From assembly GCA_037447655.1 (NCBI GenBank), contig JBBHKE010002318.1:1-27380 (forward strand): a stretch of 27,380 bases of DNA. The letters run 5' to 3'. The stretch is from Zygnema cylindricum (lineage: Eukaryota; Streptophyta; Zygnematophyceae; Zygnematales; Zygnemataceae). The translations under genes were made by a program, and so were the position numbers. Below, piece by piece: positions 17,992 to 27,254 of the stretch. Within the stretch, counting starts at the first letter, position 1. Each line of letters begins with the position of its first letter. The notes below the pieces were generated by a model, which saw only the letters and a list, made by a program, of their open reading frames with translations, was not told the origin of the DNA and did no database searches.

Positions 17992-19146
17992 TGAGTATTT
18001 TCTAGGTCTTTATAGAAAAAGAGCAAAGGCAGTCTGTCCCTGACTCCCTTCTCCAAGCCCCACACTTGTTGTAGTCACTGAATGCTTGATAGAGAGCTAG
18101 AGCCATGGCTGCCTGAGCTCACTAGAGAAGACAGGTGGATTAGGTAGATTTTACTAAAAGGCACTTGACGGACCCAGGAATTGATCCTGGTACCTGCCGT
18201 CCGTCAAGTTTCTGTAGCCGTTAGCTCTAACCGTTAAGTCTAGGACTAATACTACGATATAACGGGTTTGATAAATATATAAATTGTTACACGTAGATTA
18301 ATTCGTATAACGGGATATAGATACGTACTATATAGAAACTGTTTTTGTACGTTTTTAATGAACTATATGAAACGGATACCTCGCATTTGTTTCGAACACG
18401 AAACAAATACCGCGAACGTATTTATGACGGCTACGATCAAAACCTGGTTTCGATCGGACGACCGAAAAGGATGCCGAGATCGCGGAAGAAGATTTCGGCG
18501 ATTTGCGATCATCGCCACATAGGATGACACGTGGCAAAATAACATTGGATCGCGGCATCTCCGAGGATTACGTGAACAAATTTGGAGATGACATGTGTCA
18601 ACATTTTCGCCATGTTGTACGATGGCCATACAGAAAGTACACTGGCACCTGTACTTTTATGTACGACACAGTAATTTGATTGGTGCCGTACTTCAGTAGA
18701 TAGAGTTTTAGAGGGGGAATAGGACTTAGAAAATTTAGGGTAGGTAGCTGCCTCTCCTAGAAAGCACCTTGTATAAATGGCAAACTTTGGCCAGCCATAA
18801 CTATTAATTTACTTGACCATTTTCAGTGATTCTTTTTGCTGCAGACTCAGAGGAGTCCACGCTACAGAGGGTGTAGTCAGTTAGAGTTTTTGTCTACCAG
18901 GGTGGCGGTATTTCTAAGGGAAAGTCAAAGTGGGTGAATGTGTCCATATCTCATATTCTAACTTTGCATTCTGTGGTGGAACTGAGCACCAAGAAAGTGT
19001 TATTTCACAGGGGTAAATCTACATTGGGGTTTTGACTGTAAAGGGGTCAGTCATTTGGATTTATATCAACTTGGAGTCGGCACTATATAGATTAGCTTCT
19101 TTTGGATCTGCATACTCTGAGGGCCAATGGAGGTCTCAAAGTTTCA
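17992..19146 (+). mobile_element. solo LTR5 with perfect 5-bp target duplication, inside gypsy gag
   Basis: TGTTGATATTTGAG...AAGTTTCA, 1155 bp, flanked by GCTAT at 17987-17991 and 19147-19151. It shares with LTR4 the GTAC steps (18617, 18637, 18651, 18661), TATAAA at 18772 and the leader hairpins. It postdates the gypsy insertion. Confidence 0.92.
18156..18243 (-). ncRNA. antisense tRNA-like Pol III module in LTR5
   Basis: Minus strand: A-box-like TAGACTTAACGG (18242-18231), B-box-like GGATCAATTCC (18187-18177), TTTT at 18159-18156. The hairpin has a perfect 10-bp outer stem (18164-18173 with 18199-18208), a perfect 5-bp T-arm-like stem CCAGG/CCTGG and a 7-nt loop. Confidence 0.55.
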
Positions 19147-20392
19147 GCTATGCTGGTTCCCTTATGGGATCCGGTATCTTTGTTTTTAGTTTGTTACATG
19201 AGGAGTACATAATGCACAATCTTGACCAAGTTAGAGAATTAGTTAATTTCGAACGCAGACCGAGCGCAACTGCTCTGGCGTTGCGAGCACGTATGGAGAC
19301 CTTACGCGAAGCCATGCCTGACCTAATGTGAGATGCGGAGGCAGTACAGAAATTTGTGGTTCAATTTCCCACTCAATTTTGGCGGTTTATTCAGAGTCAT
19401 TTAACTGAAGCATATGGTCTAAAATTCACCTTCGAGCAGGCTGCATAATATGCCGTAAGGTATGAAATGCAAACCTGCTGGTGGGATGCTCACGAGCGGC
19501 CTAAGCTTTGTCTTAGGGATCATCCGAATCATAAACCACGCCGATGGCCGAATCCCAAACCTTTAAGGCTTCCAGCCATATGATCACTCCCACCGACCCT
19601 GGGGTGCGTAACTGCTTCCGGTGCGGTAATACAAGTCACGACGCATGCAGCTGTCTGGATAAGACAGCCACGTTATTCATTGTAACCAAACACGATATTA
19701 CATACACCTGTGTCACATTAAAAATCCTGATTTCAGTTATCAAAATCAAATCAAAAATGGCGGTATACTTGCTCGCTCGGCAAAATTGGTCACTCCACCT
19801 AAAGAGGTAGAGAAAGACACGCCTCACAAAATCAGTAGGAGGGACCGAGAGATAGCCGAGATGTAGGCTACCGTTGCAGCCATGATGAAAGAGCAGTTTG
19901 CCGCGCTAATGGCGCAAGTCAAACCGCAATTAACTGGAATGGCCTGAACCGTGGTCCATATGCCCTATTTTGCTAGTCGATCGCTTCGAGAGTCCACTGT
20001 TCAACAGTGAGCAGCTCAGTTTAAAGGGAATCTTGATCATAATCGCGAGTCAAAATCTATTAATACCCGTATTCCATTATCATTTGCTAAAAAACCACTC
20101 CTACCTATGCCAGAAAGAACCACTAGCATCACCGTTCAAGCATTAACAATCCTGGAGAGAAGTGTACAAGACACTTATAAGGTTAAAGAATTTTTATCAA
20201 TCCTGTCCTCTATGTTTTTCCTGATCCGGATAGAAATGGTAAAAACGTAGATCTAATCTCGTCAGCTGTTGCGTTACATTGCATTCTTTTCAAAACCATC
20301 GTAATACTCTGTCCTTTCAAGCTATTACTCTTGAAAAGTGTTATAGCCTCACTCCTCACATCACTTTTCTAGATAACAAATAAGGCGTTTTC

Positions 20393-20599
20393 ACGGTTAA
20401 TGGGGTCGGTCCCGCATTACCTCTCATAGATATAGGCACAAAACCGATTATCCCCGGGTCCGATTTTGCCATCAACATAGGTTTGACTGCAGATAAGCTA
20501 CAACCCACTACCACACGCTTATTGACTTCCGCAGATACCACAGAACCGGTTCTTAGTATTACGATAGAACGAATCTGTATTCAATTTCAAAGTCAGTGA
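20393..20599 (+). pseudogene. gypsy aspartic protease remnant
   Basis: Reads TVNGVGPALPLIDIGTKPII then PGSDFAINIGL and LLTSADTTEPVL before a stop at 20597. The pattern of plant gypsy proteases (LIDTGxKP...) is clear, but the catalytic DTG triad is D-I-G here. The preceding frame has a stop at 20381. Proteolysis of the polyprotein would be its role. Confidence 0.65.
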
Positions 20600-20847
20600 G
20601 TGACCGATTTCGCTGAAATACATGCACACGCCTTGGTCACCAAGTGTAGTGATTATGAATGTTTGGTCGATCAAGACGTTATTTTTTGAGTGGGGGGGAG
20701 GGGTTGATATGCATGACCAAACATTTTCGTACAGACCGAACAACTTTTCGTAACGCAAAATTTGCTTACCTCTTATCGCGGACCGACAACCCATGCCTAC
20801 TACGGCATATTCGGCATTGTGATTGTGTAAGCCTATGCCGCAGTTGG

Positions 20848-21085
20848 CATAGGTGCAGACATATTTGAAGCTCTAACAGCGGACGAAATCTCACCAGATC
20901 TCTCGGGGTTACCAGAATTATTTAGTACACCTGGATTTATCATTGACTCTTCAGATTTTAACCGACTATACAAATTTACTATACCGATTCTTTTATTTAG
21001 TATTCTGGATCCACACCCTATTACGGTGGATCCTCCCGCGGTTTTGCCCATTAAATAGAAACCGGTCAGTTTACAACCTCACCCG
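20848..21085 (+). pseudogene. linker between protease and methyltransferase
   Basis: Reads GADIFEALTADEISPDLSG, LPELFSTPGFIIDSSDF and LDPHPITVDPPAVLPIK, with a stop at 21055-21057, in the same frame as the methyltransferase. I do not recognise a domain in it. It is part of the polyprotein by position. Confidence 0.5.
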
Positions 21086-22050
21086 AATGGTCTCGTTATT
21101 TTAGACCTTTTCGCATGAATTGGTGCTTCACTTCTCTCTTGCTTGCGGAACGGGTTTCTTATTAAACATTATTATTCAGCAGATATTGATCCTTTGGCTA
21201 GACGCGCTCAGCTGCACCATTGCCAAATCCTGCATGAGGAACATCCACACCTCTTACCCCAGTCCGCTTTTCACGGCATGCATTCGGCTCTACCACAAGA
21301 TATCCGCCTAATTGGAAATCACCATTTGTTGGAATTAGAACCCATCGATATCCTTTTTGCCGGATGGGAATTTCAAGGTATCTCTAGGGCCGAGAAAGGT
21401 TTGGGTCTCGCAGATCCACGTACTAAGTTGTTCTTTGAGGTGGTGCGTCTTTTTCACTTCTTCCAAACACTAAACCATCTTTTTGGATACGTCTTAGTAA
21501 ACGTTGCAGCTTATGATGACTCTCCACCCACGGTTCTCGCATATTACAAACGAATCGAGTCATTAATTGGACCACCACTAATCATCGATGCCTCACGCCA
21601 CGTTTCGTTGGCCCAACGGGTTTGTTCCAAGTGGACTAACCTGGTGGACATGGGCCGGCTCCGAGAAGCTAGCCTCACTCTCCGACCACCTAACCTTGCC
21701 AATCAAGATGCAGTCCTTCCATTTCATAAGGTTCAAACATGTATCCAGACAGACAATTCCCCTATTTTTGTCTTAACATCCCTGGCCAGCAACTACGTGC
21801 ACTTCCACGCTAGTCGCATATCCGCACTCTCACGCATATTCCTATAACGGACCATACATGCTGCAGAATACACATTGAAGTAGCTTAAAAGAGCCTACTT
21901 TTGCAGAACGAGAACATCTTTTACATTTCATCTCAAGCACCACCGATGCCTCGGGACTCATCGAGAGGCAGCGCTGCACCTTACTTGGTCGTGTCATGGA
22001 TCCCATATCACTGTCATTTGTCTTGGGCATCGGCTTCGCAGCCGGTCGAT
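21086..22050 (+). pseudogene. C5-cytosine DNA methyltransferase domain in gypsy pol, inactivated
   Basis: The family transfers methyl from AdoMet to cytosine C5. Motifs in order: I, ILDLFA-stop-IGASL with TGA at 21116-21118 in place of the first Gly of the AdoMet loop; II, SADIDPLARRAQL; IV region DILFAGWEFQGISRA, where the catalytic Cys position is Phe (21371-21373); GLGLADPRTKLFFEVVRL; VI, VLVNV, where Glu of ENV is Val (21497-21499); VIII-like AQRVCSKWTN; then, after a frame change near 21850, FAEREHLLHFISSTTD and RQRCTLLGRVMDP (IX-X). The domain sits between protease and RT. It is catalytically dead here. Its source element may have methylated its own DNA. Confidence 0.8.
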
Positions 22051-22429
22051 ACGCACAGAACCATCCATCTCAATCAGCTGGGCGGGGGGTACACCATTCA
22101 AACACACGTCATCTAAATCCTCACCTTCTCTTTGGGGTACAACATTTCATCTCTCCCTTTTTCCTTCCCCATGCTAAGTCCGACACAAATCACAATATTT
22201 ATGATTTTTTGGTCCCTAGTCACATGGGTTGGTGTCTCCCAGTATACACAGCGGCTAGGTCTCAAACACCAACACAGGTATCACCACACTGGACAGTTGC
22301 ATTCCCGTCTAGAAGTTGGCATCACGCAGTAAAATGTTTGCATCAGCTTCTAGTCGAGTATGAGTTGGGTCACTCCTTAATAGCGGACAAACAGCTGGCA
22401 TTTGCACAAGCCATGGAAGCCATGACCAT

Positions 22430-23345
22430 GAACAAGCCTGAAAAACCGACATGGAAATTCAGAACCGGACTAACAAAGACTGAACACGGACAGCTAGATG
22501 GAGTCATAAAGCGACATAGAGACGCGTTCGCTTTCTCTATGAAAGACTTAGGCCGGCACACCACCTACAGAATGTCCATTGACATAGAGGATGACCAACC
22601 CATATTTAAACCCAAGCATCGTCTATCAGAAACTGAATGGGAATGTGTGGACAAACGATGGGCTGAATTAGAGGAGGCAATTCTGATTTATACGTCCGAT
22701 TCCACCTTTTCGGCTCCCACCGACATGCCTTTTAAAAAGATGCGCTGGGGAATTTTACAGAACGTCGTATGTGTGGGGAGTACCGAGAACTGAATTCACA
22801 TAGAATCCAGGACCGACATCGAATGTCGTTGGCCGAGGACATTTTTGATCATGATGGAGGAGCTAGATATTTCAGCATCCTAGATCTACGACAGGATTTA
22901 ATCAGATCGAAATTGAGGAAAATGATCAACACAAGACTGCATTATGGGGTAGTGATGGACGTTGGGAATGGGAGGTTATGCCTTTTGGACTGAAGAATGC
23001 ACCGCGAGTATTCCAGAAAGTCATGGACTTAGTCTTAGGGGGGGTATAAGTTTGCTCGTTGCTATATCGACGATCTAATCATCGCTTCAGCCTCTATAGA
23101 GGAACATGCATTGTATATAGAGTGGGTGTTGAAGGAATTAAAAAAAGTGGGACTTAAATGTCATCCTGCCAAATGTACCTTTGGGGCCGAAGGGGTCCCA
23201 TACCTTGGGCATTTTATCTCATATGAGGAATTACTCTGCTGGAAGTCAAAGTGGAAGCAATTAGTAAACTACCAGCTCCAACTGATTTGACTAGCTTCGT
23301 GCATTTTTAGGGTTAGCCAATTATTACCGGCGGTTTGTTCCTAGT
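22430..23345 (+). pseudogene. gypsy reverse transcriptase remnant
   Basis: RKHRDAFAFSMKDLGR-like finger entry (22500-22560), RLSETEWECVDKRWAELEEA, then a frameshift to YRELNSHRIQDRHRMSLAED and ARYFSILDLRQ (catalytic Asp of motif A). After further frameshifts, CYIDDLIIASASIEEHAL carries the YIDD active site at 23063-23074, followed by CHPAKCTFGAEGVPYLGHFI. At least four frame changes make it non-functional, although the catalytic motifs survive. Confidence 0.85.
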
Positions 23346-23378
23346 TTCATCACCTTTGCATCTCCATTAAATGAACTC

Positions 23379-23604
23379 TTGAAGAAATCAGTTCCGTTCA
23401 CGTGGGGACCCTCTCAGATTGAGGCATTTGAGGGATTAAAGGACGCACTGTCCACCGCTCCCATCCTATGTCCCCCAAATCATAAATTACCGTTTTGTCT
23501 ACAGACTGACTTTGGTAAGCCCGGTATTGCCGCTATCCTAACTCAACGCAAAGTCACAGGTGAGGAATATATGATGACTTACGCCAGTAGAAGTAACAAT
23601 CACA
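23379..23604 (+). pseudogene. gypsy RNase H, first (left) segment
   Basis: VPFTWGPSQIEAFEGLKDAL, then ILCPPNHKLPFCLQTDFGKP (first catalytic Asp in TDFG) and GEEYMMTYASRSNN. The open frame continues to 23630 only by running into LTR6 sequence. The same segment recurs, diverged, at 24719. Confidence 0.8.
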
Positions 23605-24718
23605 GAGCCATGGCTGCCAAAGCTGTCTAGAGAGACAAGTAGTAGAATCTGAGTAGATTTACCAAAAGGTGTGACGGACCCACGATTTGATCCTGGAACC
23701 TGCCGTCCGTCACAGTAGCCGTTAGCCTTGACCGTTTAGTCTAGGACTTGTGTTAAGTGACATAGGGTTTGATATGTATTTAAACAGATAAACGTAGGTT
23801 TTCCCATTTAACTAGATTACGGTTTATAGGACATAGAAACAGTTTGTACTATTAGTACCGGACGAAACAAATAGTACGGACATTTGTTTCGACGGTTCGT
23901 ATTTAATACCTATATCAATCGGACGGCTGTGGTTAGCGCCGGCCTCGCGGAAAGGACAATTTGGCGGTTTTCAGACTCCGCCACTCCGGATGACACGTGG
24001 CAACAACTTACGGGATTACGGAATTTCCGGAACGGCAGAAAACAAATCTGGAAGTGACAAATGTCGCATTATGACGACATCGTACAATGTACGTACAGAA
24101 AGTACTCCGACACTTGTACTTTCTTGTACGGTACCAATTTTCTGACGCGGCATGACGTGGCGCCACGTGGAGAGATAAGATTTGGAGGCAGGAATTTCGG
24201 AGATTATAAGAGCGAATCCGAATAAAACATGTGTTTACTTTTGAGCCGTGTCGTACGATAACCGTACAAAAGGTACACCGGCATCTGTACCTTTATGTAA
24301 TATACAGTAATGCGATTGGTCTGCACCTCAGTACTAGAGGGTTTAGAGAGGGGTTTAGGATCCAGCCATAACTATCAATTCAGTTGACCAAATTCAGTGA
24401 TTCTTGTTGCTGCGGACTCAAGGGAGTCCAGGCTACACAGGGATGTAGTCGGTTATATTTTTTGCCTGCCTGGGTGGCTGCATTTCTAAGGGAGAGTCAA
24501 AGTGGGGAATGTTATCCTAAACTACTATTCTAACTTTGCATTCTGTAGTGAAACTGAGCACACAGAAAGTCTTATTTCACAGGGGTGAAGCTGTAATGGG
24601 GTTATGATTTTCAAGGGGTCAATCATTTGGTTTTATATTAACTTGGAGTCGGCACTATCTAGATTAGCTTCCTTTGGACCTGCGAATTCTGTGTGGCAAT
24701 GGAGCCCATAGAATTTCA
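23605..24718 (+). mobile_element. LTR6, 5'-truncated, with duplicated U3
   Basis: It starts at an internal LTR point (AGAGCCATGGCTGCC, equivalent to about 18100 in LTR5) and ends intact at GAATTTCA. U3 is internally duplicated (about 23977-24140 and 24148-24310), each half with its own GTAC set. The TATA region seen in LTR4/5 is missing. It has no target duplication and is flanked by diverged copies of the same RNase H segment. Confidence 0.85.
23664..23744 (-). ncRNA. antisense tRNA-like Pol III module in LTR6
   Basis: Minus strand: A-box-like TAGACTAAACGG (23743-23732), B-box GGATCAAATCG (23693-23683), TTTT at 23667-23664. Outer stem TGTGACGGAC/GTCCGTCACA (23670-23679 with 23705-23714) is perfect. 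Confidence 0.5.
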
Positions 24719-25278
24719 CTGTTCACCGCTCCCATTCTTCGTCCACCAAATCATAAGTTACCATTTTGCCGTCAGAAAGACTTTGGTTAGCCCTGTGTTG
24801 GAGCCATCCTGACTCAGCGTGAACTCACAGGTGAGGAATATGTGGTGGTTTATGCCAGTCGAAGCAATAATTAAGCGGAATCGAATTACAGCAATTATGA
24901 GGGGGGGTGCCTTGTAGTAGTTTGGGAATAGTGCATTTCCACCATTATCTTTATGGCAAGCCTTTCACCCTTCTTACTAACCATCAACCATTGCATTGGC
25001 TTATGACTAATGACAAGCTGTCTAGCAAATTAGTGCGCTGGGCTCTTATTTTACAAGAATATGACATGGAAATAATTCATCGACACGGGTTAAAAGCCGA
25101 CGGCCTCTCCAGGAGCCCTTTGCCCACCTCTATTGATAATGGTGTACGACAGGATTTTGATGACGAATCACTTGCCTCCCTATCACCTGGAGCGCATCTG
25201 ATTTACAATTTTGGGGCACCTACAAATCACAAAATCGAACACGATCTTTGGGGGGCCAACGTTTTGGTTCTCATTTAA
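24719..25278 (+). pseudogene. gypsy RNase H, second segment and end of preserved polyprotein
   Basis: Repeats the first RNase H part in diverged form (ILRPPNHKLPFCRQKDFG, where Thr before Asp is Lys, then GEEYVVVYASRSNN) and continues through LVVVWGIVHFHHYLYGKPFT, LLTNHQPLHWLM and RHGLKADGLSRSPLPTS to a stop at 25276. These are the typical gypsy RNase H end and connection to integrase. No HHCC or DDE integrase follows. Confidence 0.8.
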
Positions 25279-25930
25279 TCCACCCAGTCTTTTCGAGCGA
25301 GAACCCTACCAGGAAAGGAGATGCGTGTTTGTAAGAGAGCCAAAAATTACTTGTGGATAGGATGTTTTTCTACAACCACCATTACAGTAGGACAACCAGC
25401 AGTAGAAGTGGAAGTAGAGATGAAAACCAGCATAAACTATCGAAGTACCTACTCAACAACCAACTTTTAACTGACACAAAATATGACTCAAAAAGGCAAT
25501 ATGCCTCAAATTTGAGACAGTGATACACAATACAGTAACCCGAGAATTCCGAAAATTGCAGTCCAAATGACTTAGTAACCCATAAGATATGATGCTTCGA
25601 AGTTTCCCAAAAATTGCCCTTAGAAAATCATATTCCCAAAGCTGGATACTACAATATTGGCTAAGTCCTAAGTTATATACTCATTGTGTATATCTATTGA
25701 TCTACACTAATTTGGGTAACCGATACTAAGGTTATTATCCTGATTAACGACAAAGCATCCTACCTGTACGTCACTGTAACCTCAAAACCCTAATTATTAT
25801 TTTCTAAAAACCTGATAAATGGAACACTATTTTATATTACACTAAACTACAAACTAATGTTATTCAGATATTTACAGATATTGAGCCGTACACAAAACGT
25901 TCCAAATGCTTAGTCAGCGGTAACCGCTAA
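25279..25930. other. unannotated stretch, possibly containing the end of a minus-strand LTR
   Basis: AT-rich, with no coding similarity. The 3' LTR of the minus-strand copia element extends down from 26345 and its lower end may lie here, but I could not find a convincing TGAAA...-type border. Confidence 0.35.
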
Positions 25931-26345
25931 AGTCTAGCCGAATGTGGTCGTGTACTACGAAGCACCTGAGTGTTTCGTCACTTGTTGTCCCACTCGAATC
26001 ACGCTTGTGGTCCCAGGTGAATCGCGTCCGTTGGAACAAATTCGATCGACGATGGTATCGTCAAACTGTACCATATGTTTTCGGAATACTCGGGTCAGAT
26101 CCCGTTCGTCCGATCATGTGAATCACATTGTCAACTGTTTCGTATGGTTGACTTTCGGCGCTACTGCGAAAAACCTGCATACGTTCTTTTGCCGACACGT
26201 GTCCCTGTAAAATTAAGATACACTCTACTGTACTATTTGCTATTGTAACGCTAATTAAGGTAAGTATTACAGTAGACTACTAGGAAAAAATATCCTAAGT
26301 TATTTTACCCCTATTTACTGAAATAAAGATTTATGAATTGCAACA
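25931..26345 (-). repeat. 3' LTR of the minus-strand copia derivative (inner part)
   Basis: Starts TGTTGCAATTCATAAATC after the polypurine tract. It contains GACACGTGTCGGC and GATCGGACGAACGGGATC, recalling U3 blocks of LTR1-LTR6. The antisense tRNA-like module expected between them is not seen. The distal border is unknown. Confidence 0.5.
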
Positions 26346-27254
26346 CTCCCCTAAATCTTTAGACCCAGTTACTCACTTAGTCCAATAGCATCTTAGCAAA
26401 ATTGTAACTTAGGAGCAGGAAGGGCTTTTGTTAACGTGTCACCCAACATCTTCTCATCCGCTAAATAACACAATTTTACGACTTTTGCAAGTATTTTTTC
26501 TCTAACAAAGTGAAGTCTAACATCCATGTGTTTACTCTTAAAGTGATGGCTGGGGTTAGAGGCAATTGCAATGGCTACTTGGTTGTCACACCAGATAGCT
26601 TGAGGACCAGTTTGCATATACCCAAGTTCGTGTAAAATGTACTTGACCCATAGGAGCTCCTTAAGGGCGGAAGCAGCTTCCATATATTCTGACTCCATTG
26701 TGGATTGAGTTGTAACCTTTTGTAATTTGCTACTCCTGCAGCAAGTTCCATCTCCAATCTTCAAAACAAAGTCGGTCGTAGATTTCCGGCTTGGCATGTC
26801 TCCATAGCTAGCATCGTTCCATGTCTGTATTTTCACCTCTCCTCCTCCGAGTACAACCTTGAGATTTCGAGTACCTGTAAGATATCTCAACACCTTTTTT
26901 GCTGCTTCCCAATCTGACTTTTTAGGATTCAACAGACTTCTACTCAGGACACCCACAGCTGTTGCAATGTCGGGTCTTGTACAGTTTATAAAATATATAA
27001 GACTTCCAACTAGCTGCCTATATGGCTTTGAAGCCATAAACTCTTCCTCCCCTGTCTCTAGATTCCCACAAACTATTATGCGTGAGTCTAACTCAATTCC
27101 TTCCAATATTTGCCTAAATTCCATGGGAGTTATAGAACCTTTCACATCTTTCATTTCAAATCTTTCCATCATTTTACCTATTGTTTCGTTCTAAGTTAAC
27201 ATAATCAACCTTTTGTTTTTGTCTCTTTCCACCTGTATCCCTAAGATATACGTG
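26346..27254 (-). mobile_element. deletion derivative of a copia element (interior only 909 bp)
   Basis: On the minus strand: the LTR end GGAGGTCTCAGAGTTTCA (plus 27255), a short stretch lacking the expected primer site, the end of RT and RNase H, a polypurine tract TTTAGGGGAG (26355-26346), then an LTR start TGTTGCAATTCATAAATC (26345 downward). Gag, protease, integrase and most of RT are deleted. Confidence 0.75.
26393..27172 (-). pseudogene. pol: copia RT C-terminus and RNase H
   Basis: 259 codons without a stop. MMERFEMKDVKGS is the end of the RT palm/thumb region, followed by YRQLVGSLIYFINCTRPDIA and the connection AAKKVLRYLTGT. RNase H keeps its three acidic residues: Asp in TWNDASYGD, Glu in STMESEYMEA, Asp in IWCDNQVAIA; HFKSKHMDVRLHFVREKI follows. 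The ORF ends with LTKALPAPK 40 bases before the polypurine tract. It is 5'-truncated: an in-frame stop lies shortly upstream and no RT catalytic YVDD is present, so it is not a working polymerase. RNase H could be intact if expressed. Confidence 0.88.

Larger units (their letters stand above)
17232..19940 (+). pseudogene. gag: gypsy gag remnant, interrupted by LTR5
   Basis: A start at 17232 gives MPTNRNNLQFPAGTTRS then a stop. The frame continues as a Ser/Thr-rich stretch (17334-17564) and shifts into MALSMDTEGG...LKDTMSLSHFRMLF (17567-17737). After LTR5 the capsid-like part resumes (NFERRPSATALALRARMETL near 19247, then VVQFPTQFWRFIQSHLTEAY) with two stops. A frameshift leads to one CCHC zinc knuckle at 19613-19654 (C-x2-C-x4-H-x4-C). 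Gag would bind genomic RNA and form the particle; this copy cannot make a full protein. Confidence 0.7.
17232..25278 (+). mobile_element. decayed Ty3/gypsy retrotransposon with a cytosine methyltransferase domain
   Basis: Order: gag with CCHC knuckle, aspartic protease, linker, C5-cytosine methyltransferase, reverse transcriptase, RNase H. Integrase and 3' LTR are not found. Many stops and frameshifts show an old relic. LTR5 interrupts gag and LTR6 interrupts RNase H. Acquisition of cytosine methyltransferases by eukaryotic retrotransposons, including in charophyte algae, is documented; this copy fits that pattern. Confidence 0.85.

Noticed and set aside
21143-21847. A free-standing active DNA methyltransferase gene
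   Set aside because: The 234-codon open frame starts at a non-ATG codon inside the domain, lacks the catalytic Cys and Glu, and lies in a gypsy polyprotein between protease and RT remnants.
25279-25930. Gypsy integrase downstream of RNase H
   Set aside because: No HHCC zinc-binding or DDE pattern was found in any frame before the copia LTR region.
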